A stretch of DNA of 14,957 bases from Hyphococcus sp. (GTDB taxonomy: Bacteria > Pseudomonadota > Alphaproteobacteria > Caulobacterales > Parvularculaceae): contig BQJH01000041.1 in NCBI GenBank assembly GCA_021604605.1, positions 1 to 14,957 on the forward strand, in the 5' to 3' direction. Below are positions 7,957 to 14,901 of this stretch, piece after piece. The notes beneath the pieces were generated by a model. The model ran no database searches. It was not told where the DNA came from and was given only the letters and a program-made list of their open reading frames with translations. Position 1 is the stretch's first letter. Each line of letters starts with the position of its first letter. The position numbers and the translations under genes are program-made.

Positions 7957-8985
7957 ATGGCCCGACGGCGGACCAGAAGCGAGGCCAATATCTGGCCGGG
8001 CTTTGTTGACGGATTGTCAACACTGCTCCTTGTTTTGATGTTTGTCTTATCGATTTTTGTCGTCGCTCAATTTTATCTTGGCGACCGACTGAATGTGGTT
8101 AAACAGGAACTAGCATCCAAAGACGACGAACTGGCGCGACTGATCGCACAGATTAATTCGCTCAATGATCAATTGGGGCTGGCGCAATCTGACAAGGAAC
8201 GTCTTCAAACCCAGATCCTCTCCCTCGAAGAAACAATTGAGCAACAAAAAACTGAACTGGCCGGACTGGCGACAGCGCTGGCTGCCAGCCAGTCTGCGGT
8301 CGCGGCTTCTGCAGAAGAACTGGAAGCGGAAAAGGCTTTATCCGATCAACAAAAAAGTGAACTGGCGACCTTGAATGCGCAGATCGCCGCCTTGCGCCGC
8401 CAGCTGGCGAGCCTGCAGGAAGCGCTCGATGCAGCAGAAGCTAAAGACAAAGAACAGCAGGCGCAGATTGAAAACCTGTCGACCCGCCTCAACGCTGCCC
8501 TCGCCCGCAAGGTGCAGGAACTACAGGAAGTACGCTCACGGTTTTTTGAAGCGTTGCGCAAAGCCCTTGGTGATCGCACTGACGTCAAAGTCGTCGGCGA
8601 CCGGTTTATCTTTGAAAGCGACATCCTCTTCGGGTCTTGTTCTGCAACTATTGGTGAGGCTGGCAAAACAGAGCTGGCAAAACTAGCTGCGGCGCTGATC
8701 GATATTCGCGGCGATATTCCATCGGAAGTAAACTGGGTCTTGCGCGTTGATGGCCATGCAGACGCGTCCCCGCTAGGACCCTCCTGCCGCGCGAAGTTTG
8801 ACTCCAATCTTGATTTGTCATCCCAGCGGGCGATCTCCGTTGTTGAATACCTCATCAGTGAAGGCGTCTCCGGCAAACGTTTACTCGCCACCGGATCAGG
8901 CTCGACCTCGCCTTTGGTTTCAGGATTTTCATCGACGGCGCTGGCGCAAAACCGGCGCATTGAATTTAAACTGACGGAACGCTGA
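7957..8985 (+). CDS. MotB-like protein: N-terminal membrane helix, coiled coil, OmpA peptidoglycan-binding domain
   Basis: Likely partner of the preceding channel protein; its coding sequence begins 5 nt after that stop, with GGGGAG inside the upstream gene's end. A single membrane helix (~20-42) starts with FVDGLSTLLLVLMF; Asp18 lies where MotB has its proton-carrying Asp. Residues ~47-200 are a long heptad-type coiled coil rich in Leu, Glu, Gln and Ala. The C-terminal OmpA domain (~205-342) has GHAD (Asp269) and LSSQRA (Arg291), which correspond to the diaminopimelate-binding Asp/Arg pair, plus NRRIEF near the end. Two cysteines (Cys228, Cys277) in the periplasmic domain could form a disulfide. 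It is expected to span from the inner membrane to the cell wall. Confidence 0.9.
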   Translation: MARRRTRSEANIWPGFVDGLSTLLLVLMFVLSIFVVAQFYLGDRLNVVKQELASKDDELARLIAQINSLNDQLGLAQSDKERLQTQILSLEETIEQQKTELAGLATALAASQSAVAASAEELEAEKALSDQQKSELATLNAQIAALRRQLASLQEALDAAEAKDKEQQAQIENLSTRLNAALARKVQELQEVRSRFFEALRKALGDRTDVKVVGDRFIFESDILFGSCSATIGEAGKTELAKLAAALIDIRGDIPSEVNWVLRVDGHADASPLGPSCRAKFDSNLDLSSQRAISVVEYLISEGVSGKRLLATGSGSTSPLVSGFSSTALAQNRRIEFKLTER

Positions 8986-9028
8986 CCTCGACAGGGGCTT
9001 TGAACAAGCCTCGAAAGGGAGAAGTCAT

Positions 9029-9865
9029 ATGAGAAAACTAACCTTTGCGGCGCTCGGCTTTACACTTGCCGCCAGCACCGTCGCCTTTTCGCAATCGCGC
9101 GAAGACACCGCCAATGATCAAGGCGCGGCAGTGCAACGCTCCCTCGAAGAAAAAGCCGTCCGCGTTCCGGCGAGTGATCTCGCCGCCGCATTAAAGGCTG
9201 CAGAAAGCGGCGAAAGTGAAAGGCGCACCCGTACATTGCCGCCCAAACCCGACTGGGGCGCTGTGCGCGAAGATCTTGATGAAACGGCGAGAGAAGACGG
9301 AGCCACCCCTGATAACCAGCAAACTGACCCGACCATTGGACAAACCACAACACCAATACGCGGACCGGCTGACAGATTAGGAACGCCGCCGCCACCGCCA
9401 CCCGGTTTGCGCGCGCTCGCGGCCGACCGGCTGCAAAATGTCGAAAGCGCGGAAGTTGACCGGGTTCTAATGCCCGTTCTTACCCCGGCGCATCCGGATG
9501 TCCGCAACAAGATAAAAGTCTATGGCCTGGAGAACGCCTACACGGCCGCAGCGGCTATTGACGTCAATGCCAGTCTTTCCATCAGCGGCGCCTGCCATCG
9601 CGTCATCGGCGGCGACAGAGATATTGTAGAATTCCGCAAACGGATCGCCAAAGGACCGCCGCGTCTTGCGGGCATAAGAGCAAACTATTTCATCACCAGA
9701 AACGACTTCGGTGTTGATCTCAGTTTTTCAAAATTCAACTGCGGCTATGTAATGACCATTGAATGCGACAACCCGGCCGATGATGAACGATGTTCGGGCG
9801 ATGCGTATATCTCAAGGCTCGCCGATTCGATGTTGCTGATTAATGCCGAACGGGCGGGAGGGTAA
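9029..9865 (+). CDS. Secreted protein of unknown function
   Basis: I do not recognise this family. The 278-residue protein starts with a typical signal peptide (cleavage near AFS-QS, residue 21). A charged, disordered-looking stretch follows to ~118, then a run of six prolines (120-125), then a compact domain (~130-278). That domain has four cysteines (189, 238, 246, 255), which could form two disulfides in the periplasm. GGGAGA precedes the ATG at good spacing. It lies 43 nt after the MotB-like gene and 3 nt before the M23 lipoprotein gene, so it belongs to the same transcription unit. The context suggests an envelope role with the motor-like pair and the peptidase, perhaps as adaptor or regulator; that is inference only. 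Confidence 0.8.
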   Translation: MRKLTFAALGFTLAASTVAFSQSREDTANDQGAAVQRSLEEKAVRVPASDLAAALKAAESGESERRTRTLPPKPDWGAVREDLDETAREDGATPDNQQTDPTIGQTTTPIRGPADRLGTPPPPPPGLRALAADRLQNVESAEVDRVLMPVLTPAHPDVRNKIKVYGLENAYTAAAAIDVNASLSISGACHRVIGGDRDIVEFRKRIAKGPPRLAGIRANYFITRNDFGVDLSFSKFNCGYVMTIECDNPADDERCSGDAYISRLADSMLLINAERAGG

Positions 9866-9868
9866 GTC

Positions 9869-10741
9869 ATGAAACTCAACGCTTATCTCCTCCCCCTGAT
9901 GGCGGCTTTATTACTGGCTGCATGCGCAAATGAAACACCGGACGAACCGCCTGTTGAAGACCCGCCAATTGTCGATCCTGATCCCGAAGAACCGCAACCT
10001 GATGATCCTGAGCCGGAAGAACCGGAACCCGAAGAACCATTGCCGGATGACAATTTTCTGATGGACGATGAGGGGCGTGTCTTTTCATACGTGCCGGCGG
10101 GGGATCTCTTGCCGGCCTCCGGTCCCGGGCACGCAGACACAACTATTTATCAGCCAGACATTGTTTTCCCGCTGGAGGACGCGGCCTTCTTAAACAGTCA
10201 GGTCTATCGCTATGGCGGCAGTCAGGGCTCGCTTAATGGCATGAATGGCGGGCAGTGCCACGCAGATAATTACAACTACCCATGGCAGGATACGTTTTGT
10301 GAATCGCGCTCGCGCTCTCAAATTATGTGCCCCGATGGCGGTCATGAGGGTGTCGATATCCGCGCCGCGACTTGCATCCCCGACAGCGGCGCCGAACACT
10401 GGGCCGTCGCTGTTGATAATGGACGCATTGTTGGTCTTGAAGGGTCAAAATATACCGTCAAACTGCAAACGGATGACGGCTCGCTATACCGCTACATGCA
10501 TTTAAAAATGGATGAGCTTGCGGTAAATGACGGAGACCTTGTCGTCAAAGGTCAACGTATCGGCAAAGTCTCAAACGACTTTTTCAATTCATCCGGTGAG
10601 CGCGTACCGACGACCTATCATATGCATTTTGAGATGTATCAAAACTACGCGCCTGACGAAGAAAGCGAACCTATTTTTGATCAGGTCAATCCGTATATGT
10701 CGCTCGTTAATGCTTATGAGAAAAAGCTACGCGCGAAATAA
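9869..10741 (+). CDS. M23 (LytM-type) peptidoglycan endopeptidase lipoprotein
   Basis: Zinc endopeptidase domain that cuts peptidoglycan cross-bridges, anchored as a lipoprotein. Lipobox LLAAC has Cys19. Residues ~20-63 are an acidic Pro/Glu/Asp repeat-like spacer (PEEPEPEEP type) that may hold the enzyme away from the membrane. The catalytic domain has the first zinc motif HEGVD (His159, Asp163), a YMHL histidine (His211) and HMH (His251, His253), so the M23 catalytic set is complete and the enzyme is probably active rather than an EnvC-like activator. Four cysteines (130, 144, 154, 169) cluster around the first zinc motif, which is unusual for M23. GGAGG lies across the end of the preceding gene, 3 nt before this ATG. 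It ends the plus-strand set and converges on the DUF2306 gene 4 bp away. Confidence 0.9.
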   Translation: MKLNAYLLPLMAALLLAACANETPDEPPVEDPPIVDPDPEEPQPDDPEPEEPEPEEPLPDDNFLMDDEGRVFSYVPAGDLLPASGPGHADTTIYQPDIVFPLEDAAFLNSQVYRYGGSQGSLNGMNGGQCHADNYNYPWQDTFCESRSRSQIMCPDGGHEGVDIRAATCIPDSGAEHWAVAVDNGRIVGLEGSKYTVKLQTDDGSLYRYMHLKMDELAVNDGDLVVKGQRIGKVSNDFFNSSGERVPTTYHMHFEMYQNYAPDEESEPIFDQVNPYMSLVNAYEKKLRAK

Positions 10742-10745
10742 CGCG

Positions 10746-11165
10746 CTAAGCGCCAAATGCAACCGCATGCATGATCCGGCCGGGCAAGAAGGCAAGCCCG
10801 CCGGCAATGACAAGGCCGCCTATAAAGATGCCGATGAACGGACCTTTGTGGGCCTTTAAAGTCGGCCCGCCTTTGATCAAAAAATAGGCGCCTTGCGCAA
10901 TGCCCCAAAAAGTAAGGAGCGTTAGCAGGTGGATCGGCCCGAACCACTGCGTCATCGGCAATCCTGGATAAAAAGCGGGACGGATGAAAATGCTCGAGAC
11001 GGCGATCGACGTCATTAGCAATATCCAGACAACCCCAAGTGATTTGTGCGGCAGCGTCCCCTTAGGCGCTGCAAACTGAATGACACCCAACAAAAAGGCC
11101 GCCATCGCCCCAAACGCATGCACCTGGATTATCCATGGGGCCTCTAATAAGGGTTGCAATGACAT
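10746..11165 (-). CDS. DUF2306 family four-helix membrane protein
   Basis: Small inner-membrane protein of 139 residues with four predicted helices (about 13-33, 43-62, 76-97, 110-127). The pattern matches DUF2306 as I know it: VHAFGA near the start, APKG...PHKSLG after helix 1, GPIHLLT at helix 3, AHKG before helix 4 and LPGR.MH at the end. Histidines 16, 40, 79, 106 and 133 lie at helix ends or inside helices, a pattern that would suit b-type haem, but no biochemical role is established to my knowledge. AAGGAGG sits 5 nt before the ATG. Its stop is 4 bp from the convergent M23 gene stop; a small GCGCG/CGCGC hairpin (10731-10746) spans the junction. Confidence 0.8.
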   Translation of the reverse strand: MSLQPLLEAPWIIQVHAFGAMAAFLLGVIQFAAPKGTLPHKSLGVVWILLMTSIAVSSIFIRPAFYPGLPMTQWFGPIHLLTLLTFWGIAQGAYFLIKGGPTLKAHKGPFIGIFIGGLVIAGGLAFLPGRIMHAVAFGA

Positions 11166-11471
11166 CGACGCCTCCTTTTACCAAACAAAACCCTTGGGTT
11201 TAGGACGAGCCGAGGTGCGCGTCCTCAGCGCGAGGGCCCGCCACATATCAGCACCTAACCAACCACGCCTGAAAGGCACAACCGCCTTAGCATAGAGCAT
11301 ATTCACTTTGTTTTTTAAAGTTATTTGAGAAATAATGATCTGGCAAGAAAAATCTACACCCAAACCAAATCAGTCAGAGCTCGTCGGGGCAAACTCTACT
11401 GAGTGTTATCTCCTGAAAATACCATCGCGGACGAACTGAACGGTCACCCATCCCCAAAGACGAAACCATCG
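11166..11471. other. Non-coding interval between DUF2306 and SURF1 genes
   Basis: This gap of 306 bases holds no convincing gene. Read on the minus strand, as the leader of the DUF2306 gene, it has an AT-rich promoter-like part (11300-11350), then an AGGACG/CGTCCT arm pair and an AAACCC-AA-GGGTTT hairpin (11187-11200 region) just before the ribosome site. A weak hairpin GACGA/TCGTC (11459-11473) overlaps the SURF1 stop, with only TTT after it, so it is a poor terminator. Confidence 0.5.
11318..11346 (-). promoter_or_regulatory. Possible sigma-70-type promoter for the DUF2306 gene
   Basis: On the minus strand TTGCCA (one mismatch to TTGACA) is followed by exactly 17 nt and TAACTT (weak -10). 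It lies in the most AT-rich part of the interval and would give a leader of about 145 nt. Confidence 0.3.
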
Positions 11472-12221
11472 TCACGCGAAAAAACGGCCATCAGGCGACT
11501 TTTTGGGTAAAGAAAAAACAAGCCAGACACCCAAAAGGGCGACGGCGAGGCCATACCAAGTCAGGGCATATTCAAAGTGCTTATTTCTGAAGTCAATGCG
11601 GGTTGTCCCCCCCTTTGGCCAGAGAGCGCCGTCGACAGCAAACCGGTCAATATAGAACGGGATTGTTTCCACTCCCGCATCCGCAGCGAACAACAGCGGA
11701 TCGCGCATGAACCATAATCCGTCTACAGATTTTTGCACCGAACGAAACCATGACGCCGGCGGCGAAGCGATTTCTCTCGTGCGAAACAGGCCAATGATTT
11801 CCTGCGAGCCCATCGCCAAATAGGGCGCCCCCAGATTTTCCTGCCTCAAGGTCGATTGCGGCACATAGCCTGCGTTAACATAGATAACGCCAGAACCGCT
11901 TTGAGGCGCCAAAGGCGCAAACAGATAGACACCGGCCTTACCATCCAGAGACCCAAAAACGGGCGCCTCCTTCTCAGGAACCCATTCACCAGTTAGCTTG
12001 ACCGGCGTGTATTCCATATCTTCGCCCGCCTCAGCGCGCGTGACAGCGTCTTCAAAAGCTATTGGCGGCACCTCAATACGGGCGTCAACTTTTGCAATCA
12101 GTTCCTGCTTCCAGGAAAGACGGTGCATTTGCCAGGAGCCAAGCGCGATCAATATAGCAAGCCCAAGCGCAGTAAAAACCGTCAGCACAGGGCGGAACTG
12201 AAAATGCCGGCCTTCAAGCAT
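11472..12221 (-). CDS. surf1: SURF1 family cytochrome oxidase assembly protein
   Basis: Inner-membrane assembly factor for haem-copper oxidase, linked to haem a insertion into subunit I. It has 249 residues from ATG 12221. Two membrane helices, near residues 12-31 and 222-241, flank a large periplasmic domain, the standard SURF1 layout. Visible signatures are FRPVL, GSWQMHRLSWKQ (~28-40), VYLFAPL, VNAGYVP and, before the last helix, HFEYALTWYGLA. The frame is open to a TTG at 12236, but the ATG at 12221 is preferred: GAGG lies 9 nt upstream, inside the last codons of the DUF983 gene, and the ATG is 4 nt after that stop, which implies translational coupling. Confidence 0.93.
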   Translation of the reverse strand: MLEGRHFQFRPVLTVFTALGLAILIALGSWQMHRLSWKQELIAKVDARIEVPPIAFEDAVTRAEAGEDMEYTPVKLTGEWVPEKEAPVFGSLDGKAGVYLFAPLAPQSGSGVIYVNAGYVPQSTLRQENLGAPYLAMGSQEIIGLFRTREIASPPASWFRSVQKSVDGLWFMRDPLLFAADAGVETIPFYIDRFAVDGALWPKGGTTRIDFRNKHFEYALTWYGLAVALLGVWLVFSLPKKSPDGRFFA

Positions 12222-12225
12222 TTGG

Positions 12226-12594
12226 CTATTCCTCAAGCCGGCCTTCAGCCGCTTTGTTACTATATTGCACAGCGATCATTGTCGCTTTGAGCGGACGCAA
12301 CAGCGCCAATATCATCACCACAGCCAAACCACCGCTGATAAGGAAGGCCATCCAGATCGGCGCATACCAGACAAACCGGGCGATAAACGCAACGGCAACG
12401 GCGGCAAAACCAACAATGAAAATGACAAACACTGCGGGGCCGTCACCGCTGTCTGCCTTGGCGTAGTCAAGCCGGCAAATTTCACACTCTTTGCGCAATC
12501 CCAGAAAACCCTCAAACAACGGCCCTTGCCCGCAACGAGGGCATTTGCCGCCAAGGCCAGCGGCATAGGGCGAAACTGGCGGATAATAGGTCAT
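12226..12594 (-). CDS. DUF983 family zinc-ribbon membrane protein
   Basis: Protein of 122 residues commonly found beside coxC and surf1 in alphaproteobacteria. The N-terminal part holds two cysteine pairs, CPRC (18, 21) and CEIC (37, 40), which resemble a zinc ribbon, followed by two helices (about 54-74 and 79-99). The GKCPRCGQGPLF motif is the family hallmark. Its ATG overlaps the stop of the upstream lipoprotein gene as ATGA, and its last codons supply the SURF1 ribosome site. The molecular role is unknown; oxidase assembly or metal handling is inferred from gene order. Confidence 0.9.
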   Translation of the reverse strand: MTYYPPVSPYAAGLGGKCPRCGQGPLFEGFLGLRKECEICRLDYAKADSGDGPAVFVIFIVGFAAVAVAFIARFVWYAPIWMAFLISGGLAVVMILALLRPLKATMIAVQYSNKAAEGRLEE

Positions 12595-13175
12595 GGCGTC
12601 TGCAGCGATATTTCAGTCGTTACGGGCGAGATCATCAACGTCAACGGGTCTTCATCCACCGCCTTACCCTTGTGATAAGCCTTTGCCGATTTGCTCAGCC
12701 CCCGAACCGTATTTACGGCGCATGTTTCAAAATCATCCTCATCTTCAGTTGCAAGGTCGCCACGCCTGATCAAGCTTGCGCGCAAATCTGCCGGTAGTGA
12801 CGGACACTGCATAAATGTCATGCGCAGCGCCTCGCCCGCCATGCGGCCATAGTAATAAGCGTAGCCATCGCTTTCTTTCACCTGCACGGCATAACCGCCA
12901 CGAGCGACCCGGCGAAAGCGCCATTCCATGGCTTCATCGCTGCTCGTGACAGCTGAATACAGCCCGCTGGCATCATGGGATATCTTCAAGTCTTCACAGT
13001 CGGACTCTTCCGCTTCATCATCAACAGGGCAGCTAACATAATCGCCGGGACCAAGCGGCGTCGCGGCGCCGTTCGATGCATCCAGCACTGGCGTTTCAGA
13101 CACCAGACAGCCAGAGACAGCGCCAATGATAAGCGCGACCAAAGCAGTCTTTAGAACAGTTGCAGAGCGCTTCAT
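12591..13175 (-). CDS. Lipoprotein of unknown function within the cytochrome oxidase cluster
   Basis: I do not recognise this family. From ATG 13175 it has 194 residues with a clean lipoprotein signal (VSGC, Cys23). The mature part is acidic near 52-62 (DDEAEESDCED) and 144-150, and has four further cysteines (49, 60, 124, 152), enough for two disulfides or a metal site. A tyrosine-rich patch YAYYYG lies at ~105-110. The frame is open to a TTG at 13205, but AAGGAG followed by 8 nt points to ATG 13175. It is 32 nt after coxC, and its stop overlaps the DUF983 start, so it is translated within the oxidase operon. The position suggests an envelope factor for oxidase maturation, or simply a lineage-specific insertion. 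Confidence 0.78.
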   Translation of the reverse strand: MKRSATVLKTALVALIIGAVSGCLVSETPVLDASNGAATPLGPGDYVSCPVDDEAEESDCEDLKISHDASGLYSAVTSSDEAMEWRFRRVARGGYAVQVKESDGYAYYYGRMAGEALRMTFMQCPSLPADLRASLIRRGDLATEDEDDFETCAVNTVRGLSKSAKAYHKGKAVDEDPLTLMISPVTTEISLQTP

Positions 13176-13207
13176 TTTTTGCGCTCCTTTTTCGCTGTTG
13201 GGCAAGC

Positions 13208-14200
13208 CTAAGACAGGAGCCCCTGATTGCCGAGAACGTAAATAAAGGCGAAGAGGAACAGCCAGACCACGTCAACAAAGTGCCAGTACCAGGCGGCCGC
13301 CTCAAACCCGAAATGACGGTCTGGCGTAAAGTGGCCCGCCAAGGCGCGGAACAGACAGACAATCAAGAATATCGTGCCGATAATGACATGCAAGCCGTGA
13401 AAACCCGTCGCCATGAAGAATGAGGCGCCATAGATGCCGCCGCCGGAAAAACTGAACATGCCCAAGTTCAATGCTTCCGCATACTCAACAGCCTGCAGCG
13501 CTGTAAAAAAGAGGCCAAGAATAATCGTAAGAACCAAACCCTGCACGAGACCTTTTTGATCATTATGGACAACAGCATGGTGCGCCCATGTGACGGTTGT
13601 ACCCGAAAGCAGCAATACGAGCGTATTGATCAAGGGCAGCCCCCAGGGACTTAGCGGCTGAACCCCAACTGGCGGCCAGACACCTCCCGTCGCATGCAGA
13701 CGGCCATCATTACCGATGAATGCAGGATCGCCATTTGCGTTGAGCATCTGTGTGCCGTCAGCCAACATCACAGGATCACCGCTGGCGCCAGGAAACAGCG
13801 CGGCGCCAAAGAACGCCCAGAACCAGGCGGCAAAGAACATTACCTCAGAGGCGATGAAAAGGACCATGCCATAACGCAGGCCAAGCCGAATAACCGTTGA
13901 CGTGTTTTCGCCCGTCAAACTTTCTTTGATGACATCGCGCCACCAACCAATGAACGTAATCAGGATACCGGCAAAGCCAAGCAGGAAAATCGAGGGGCCG
14001 CTCAGCGTCAGCCATTTGCCGGATGCAACGCCATTAGCGTCGGTCACAACACCGCCAAGCATGAGGCCGCTGCCGCCGCCGCTGGAATGCATCCAGGTCA
14101 CAGCGCCGATCATCATAATCGCGGCCGCAATCGAGCCGACCAGCGGCCACGGAGATGGATTAACGAGGTGATATTCGTGTTTGACTTCAGCGCCAGCCAT
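13208..14200 (-). CDS. coxC: Cytochrome c oxidase subunit III
   Basis: Seven-helix subunit of aa3-type oxidase that stabilises the catalytic core. It has 330 residues. The N-terminal PSPWPLVGS, GWWRDVI (~85-91), SEVMFFAAWFWAFF with the conserved Glu119, GVWPP (173-177), TTVTWAHHA and the C-terminal GFHGLHVIIGT and WYWHFVDVVWLFLF are typical. It is longer than the usual ~260-300 residues because of a glycine-rich loop after helix 1 (~41-62) and an extra polar loop before GVWPP (~138-172). AGGGG lies 6 nt before the ATG. It heads a minus-strand operon with the lipoprotein, DUF983 and SURF1 genes. coxB, coxA, ctaB and cox11 are not in the window, and a cold-shock gene sits directly upstream instead. 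Confidence 0.96.
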   Translation of the reverse strand: MAGAEVKHEYHLVNPSPWPLVGSIAAAIMMIGAVTWMHSSGGGSGLMLGGVVTDANGVASGKWLTLSGPSIFLLGFAGILITFIGWWRDVIKESLTGENTSTVIRLGLRYGMVLFIASEVMFFAAWFWAFFGAALFPGASGDPVMLADGTQMLNANGDPAFIGNDGRLHATGGVWPPVGVQPLSPWGLPLINTLVLLLSGTTVTWAHHAVVHNDQKGLVQGLVLTIILGLFFTALQAVEYAEALNLGMFSFSGGGIYGASFFMATGFHGLHVIIGTIFLIVCLFRALAGHFTPDRHFGFEAAAWYWHFVDVVWLFLFAFIYVLGNQGLLS

Positions 14201-14380
14201 GAGGAGCCCCTAATTATAGAAATAGTCCCGGTATTTATCCCGTTTTCTATACTGTGGCGGGGCGAAAATCCAAGCGCCCGAGGCCTCTGGCCCCGCGCTA
14301 TTCAGCCGCAGCAGCCAACGAGAGAATAGGAAACAGCAGCACCGGGAGCAGGTAGGGCGCAAGTTTATACCCGATGAATG

Positions 14381-14415
14381 AAAAACGGCCGCCTGGAACA
14401 TATCCAAGCGGCCGT
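14381..14415 (-). terminator. Rho-independent terminator of the cold-shock gene
   Basis: On the minus strand an 8-bp stem ACGGCCGC/GCGGCCGT encloses a 15-nt loop, and the T run begins at the last stem base (14385-14381). It lies 42 nt past the csp stop and should separate csp from coxC. Confidence 0.88.
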
Positions 14416-14457
14416 CTTATGTCTCAGAACGCAAACTAAGCTTGCGCAAAAATCAAC

Positions 14458-14664
14458 TTATAGAGCTTTGAGGTCTGTCGCTGATTCTTTGCCGTCGCGG
14501 CCTTGTTCCAACTCGTAAGATACTTTCTGATCTTCGTTGAGGCCAGAAAGACCGGACTGTTGTACTGCAGAAATGTGTACGAACACATCTTTGCCGCCAG
14601 CGTCAGGTTGAATGAAGCCGAAGCCTTTAGTTGCGTTAAACCATTTTACGGTGCCGTTAGCCAT
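14458..14664 (-). CDS. cspA: Cold-shock protein (CspA family)
   Basis: Single-domain nucleic-acid chaperone of 68 residues that binds single-stranded RNA/DNA. RNP1 (KGFGFI, 13-18) and RNP2 (VFVHI, 27-31) are intact, within the usual MANGTVKWFN start. The frame stays open upstream to 14739, but that extension is not cold-shock-like. AAGGAG with a 7-nt spacer marks ATG 14664 as the true start. The leader contains a CCATC/GATGG hairpin (about 14674-14694) just before the ribosome site; long structured leaders are common in this family, so cold or growth-phase control at the RNA level is plausible. It appears monocistronic. Confidence 0.96.
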   Translation of the reverse strand: MANGTVKWFNATKGFGFIQPDAGGKDVFVHISAVQQSGLSGLNEDQKVSYELEQGRDGKESATDLKAL

Positions 14665-14850
14665 CCGTTTTCTCCTTAGTAACACCATCCGCGAGAGTGC
14701 GATGGCCTTGGTGCAGTTCGATCTTTTAGTGAAACCCATCGACCTGCAGTAGGCGTTAGAGAATTCGGTGAAAGACTACTTCACGGGGGCTCACATAGAG
14801 ATGAAATCAAAGAAATACAAGTTTTAGGTGCGTTTTCGCCTCATTTCTTG

Positions 14851-14879
14851 AAAGATATCTTTATAAAGCAAGGCTTTAT
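14851..14879. repeat. Two adjacent AT-rich dyads between csp and the right edge
   Basis: The palindrome AAAGATATCTTT (14851-14862) is followed at once by the hairpin ATAAAGC-AAG-GCTTTAT (14863-14879). Neither has a T run after it on either strand, so they are not clear terminators. They may belong to a promoter region for csp (minus) or for a gene off the right edge. Confidence 0.35.
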
Positions 14880-14901
14880 GCGGTTTTCACGGAGTTCCCG
14901 A

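Noticed and set aside
8346..8960. Long 204-codon frame on the minus strand inside the MotB-like gene
   Set aside because: Opposite-strand shadow of the coiled-coil and OmpA coding sequence; serine/arginine/alanine-rich with no domain and no ribosome site.
7010..8985. Zorya-type phage defence (ZorA/ZorB)
   Set aside because: A MotA-like plus MotB/OmpA-like pair is shared with Zorya, but the channel protein is only 313 residues without the long cytoplasmic tail of ZorA, and no helicase or nuclease partner is present.
7010..8985. Flagellar stator MotA/MotB or Tol-Pal system
   Set aside because: The channel protein resembles TolQ more than MotA, there are no flagellar genes, and TolR, TolA, TolB and Pal are absent; the partner has an unusual long coiled coil.
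11178..11363. Minus-strand frame of 61 codons before the DUF2306 gene
   Set aside because: No ribosome site at its starts, odd composition, and it overlaps the candidate promoter and leader hairpins.
12222..12236. TTG start for SURF1
   Set aside because: The ATG at 12221 has GAGG at the right spacing and gives the expected N-terminus.
13176..13205. TTG start for the cox-cluster lipoprotein
   Set aside because: It would put a charged stretch before the signal peptide and place AAGGAG inside the gene; ATG 13175 fits the lipoprotein signal.
14210..14407. Minus-strand frame of 65 codons between csp and coxC
   Set aside because: Its start lies inside the csp terminator loop, it has no ribosome site, and its composition is not protein-like.
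14665..14739. 25-residue N-terminal extension of the cold-shock protein
   Set aside because: The family starts at MANGTVKWF, and the perfect AAGGAG site lies in front of that ATG.
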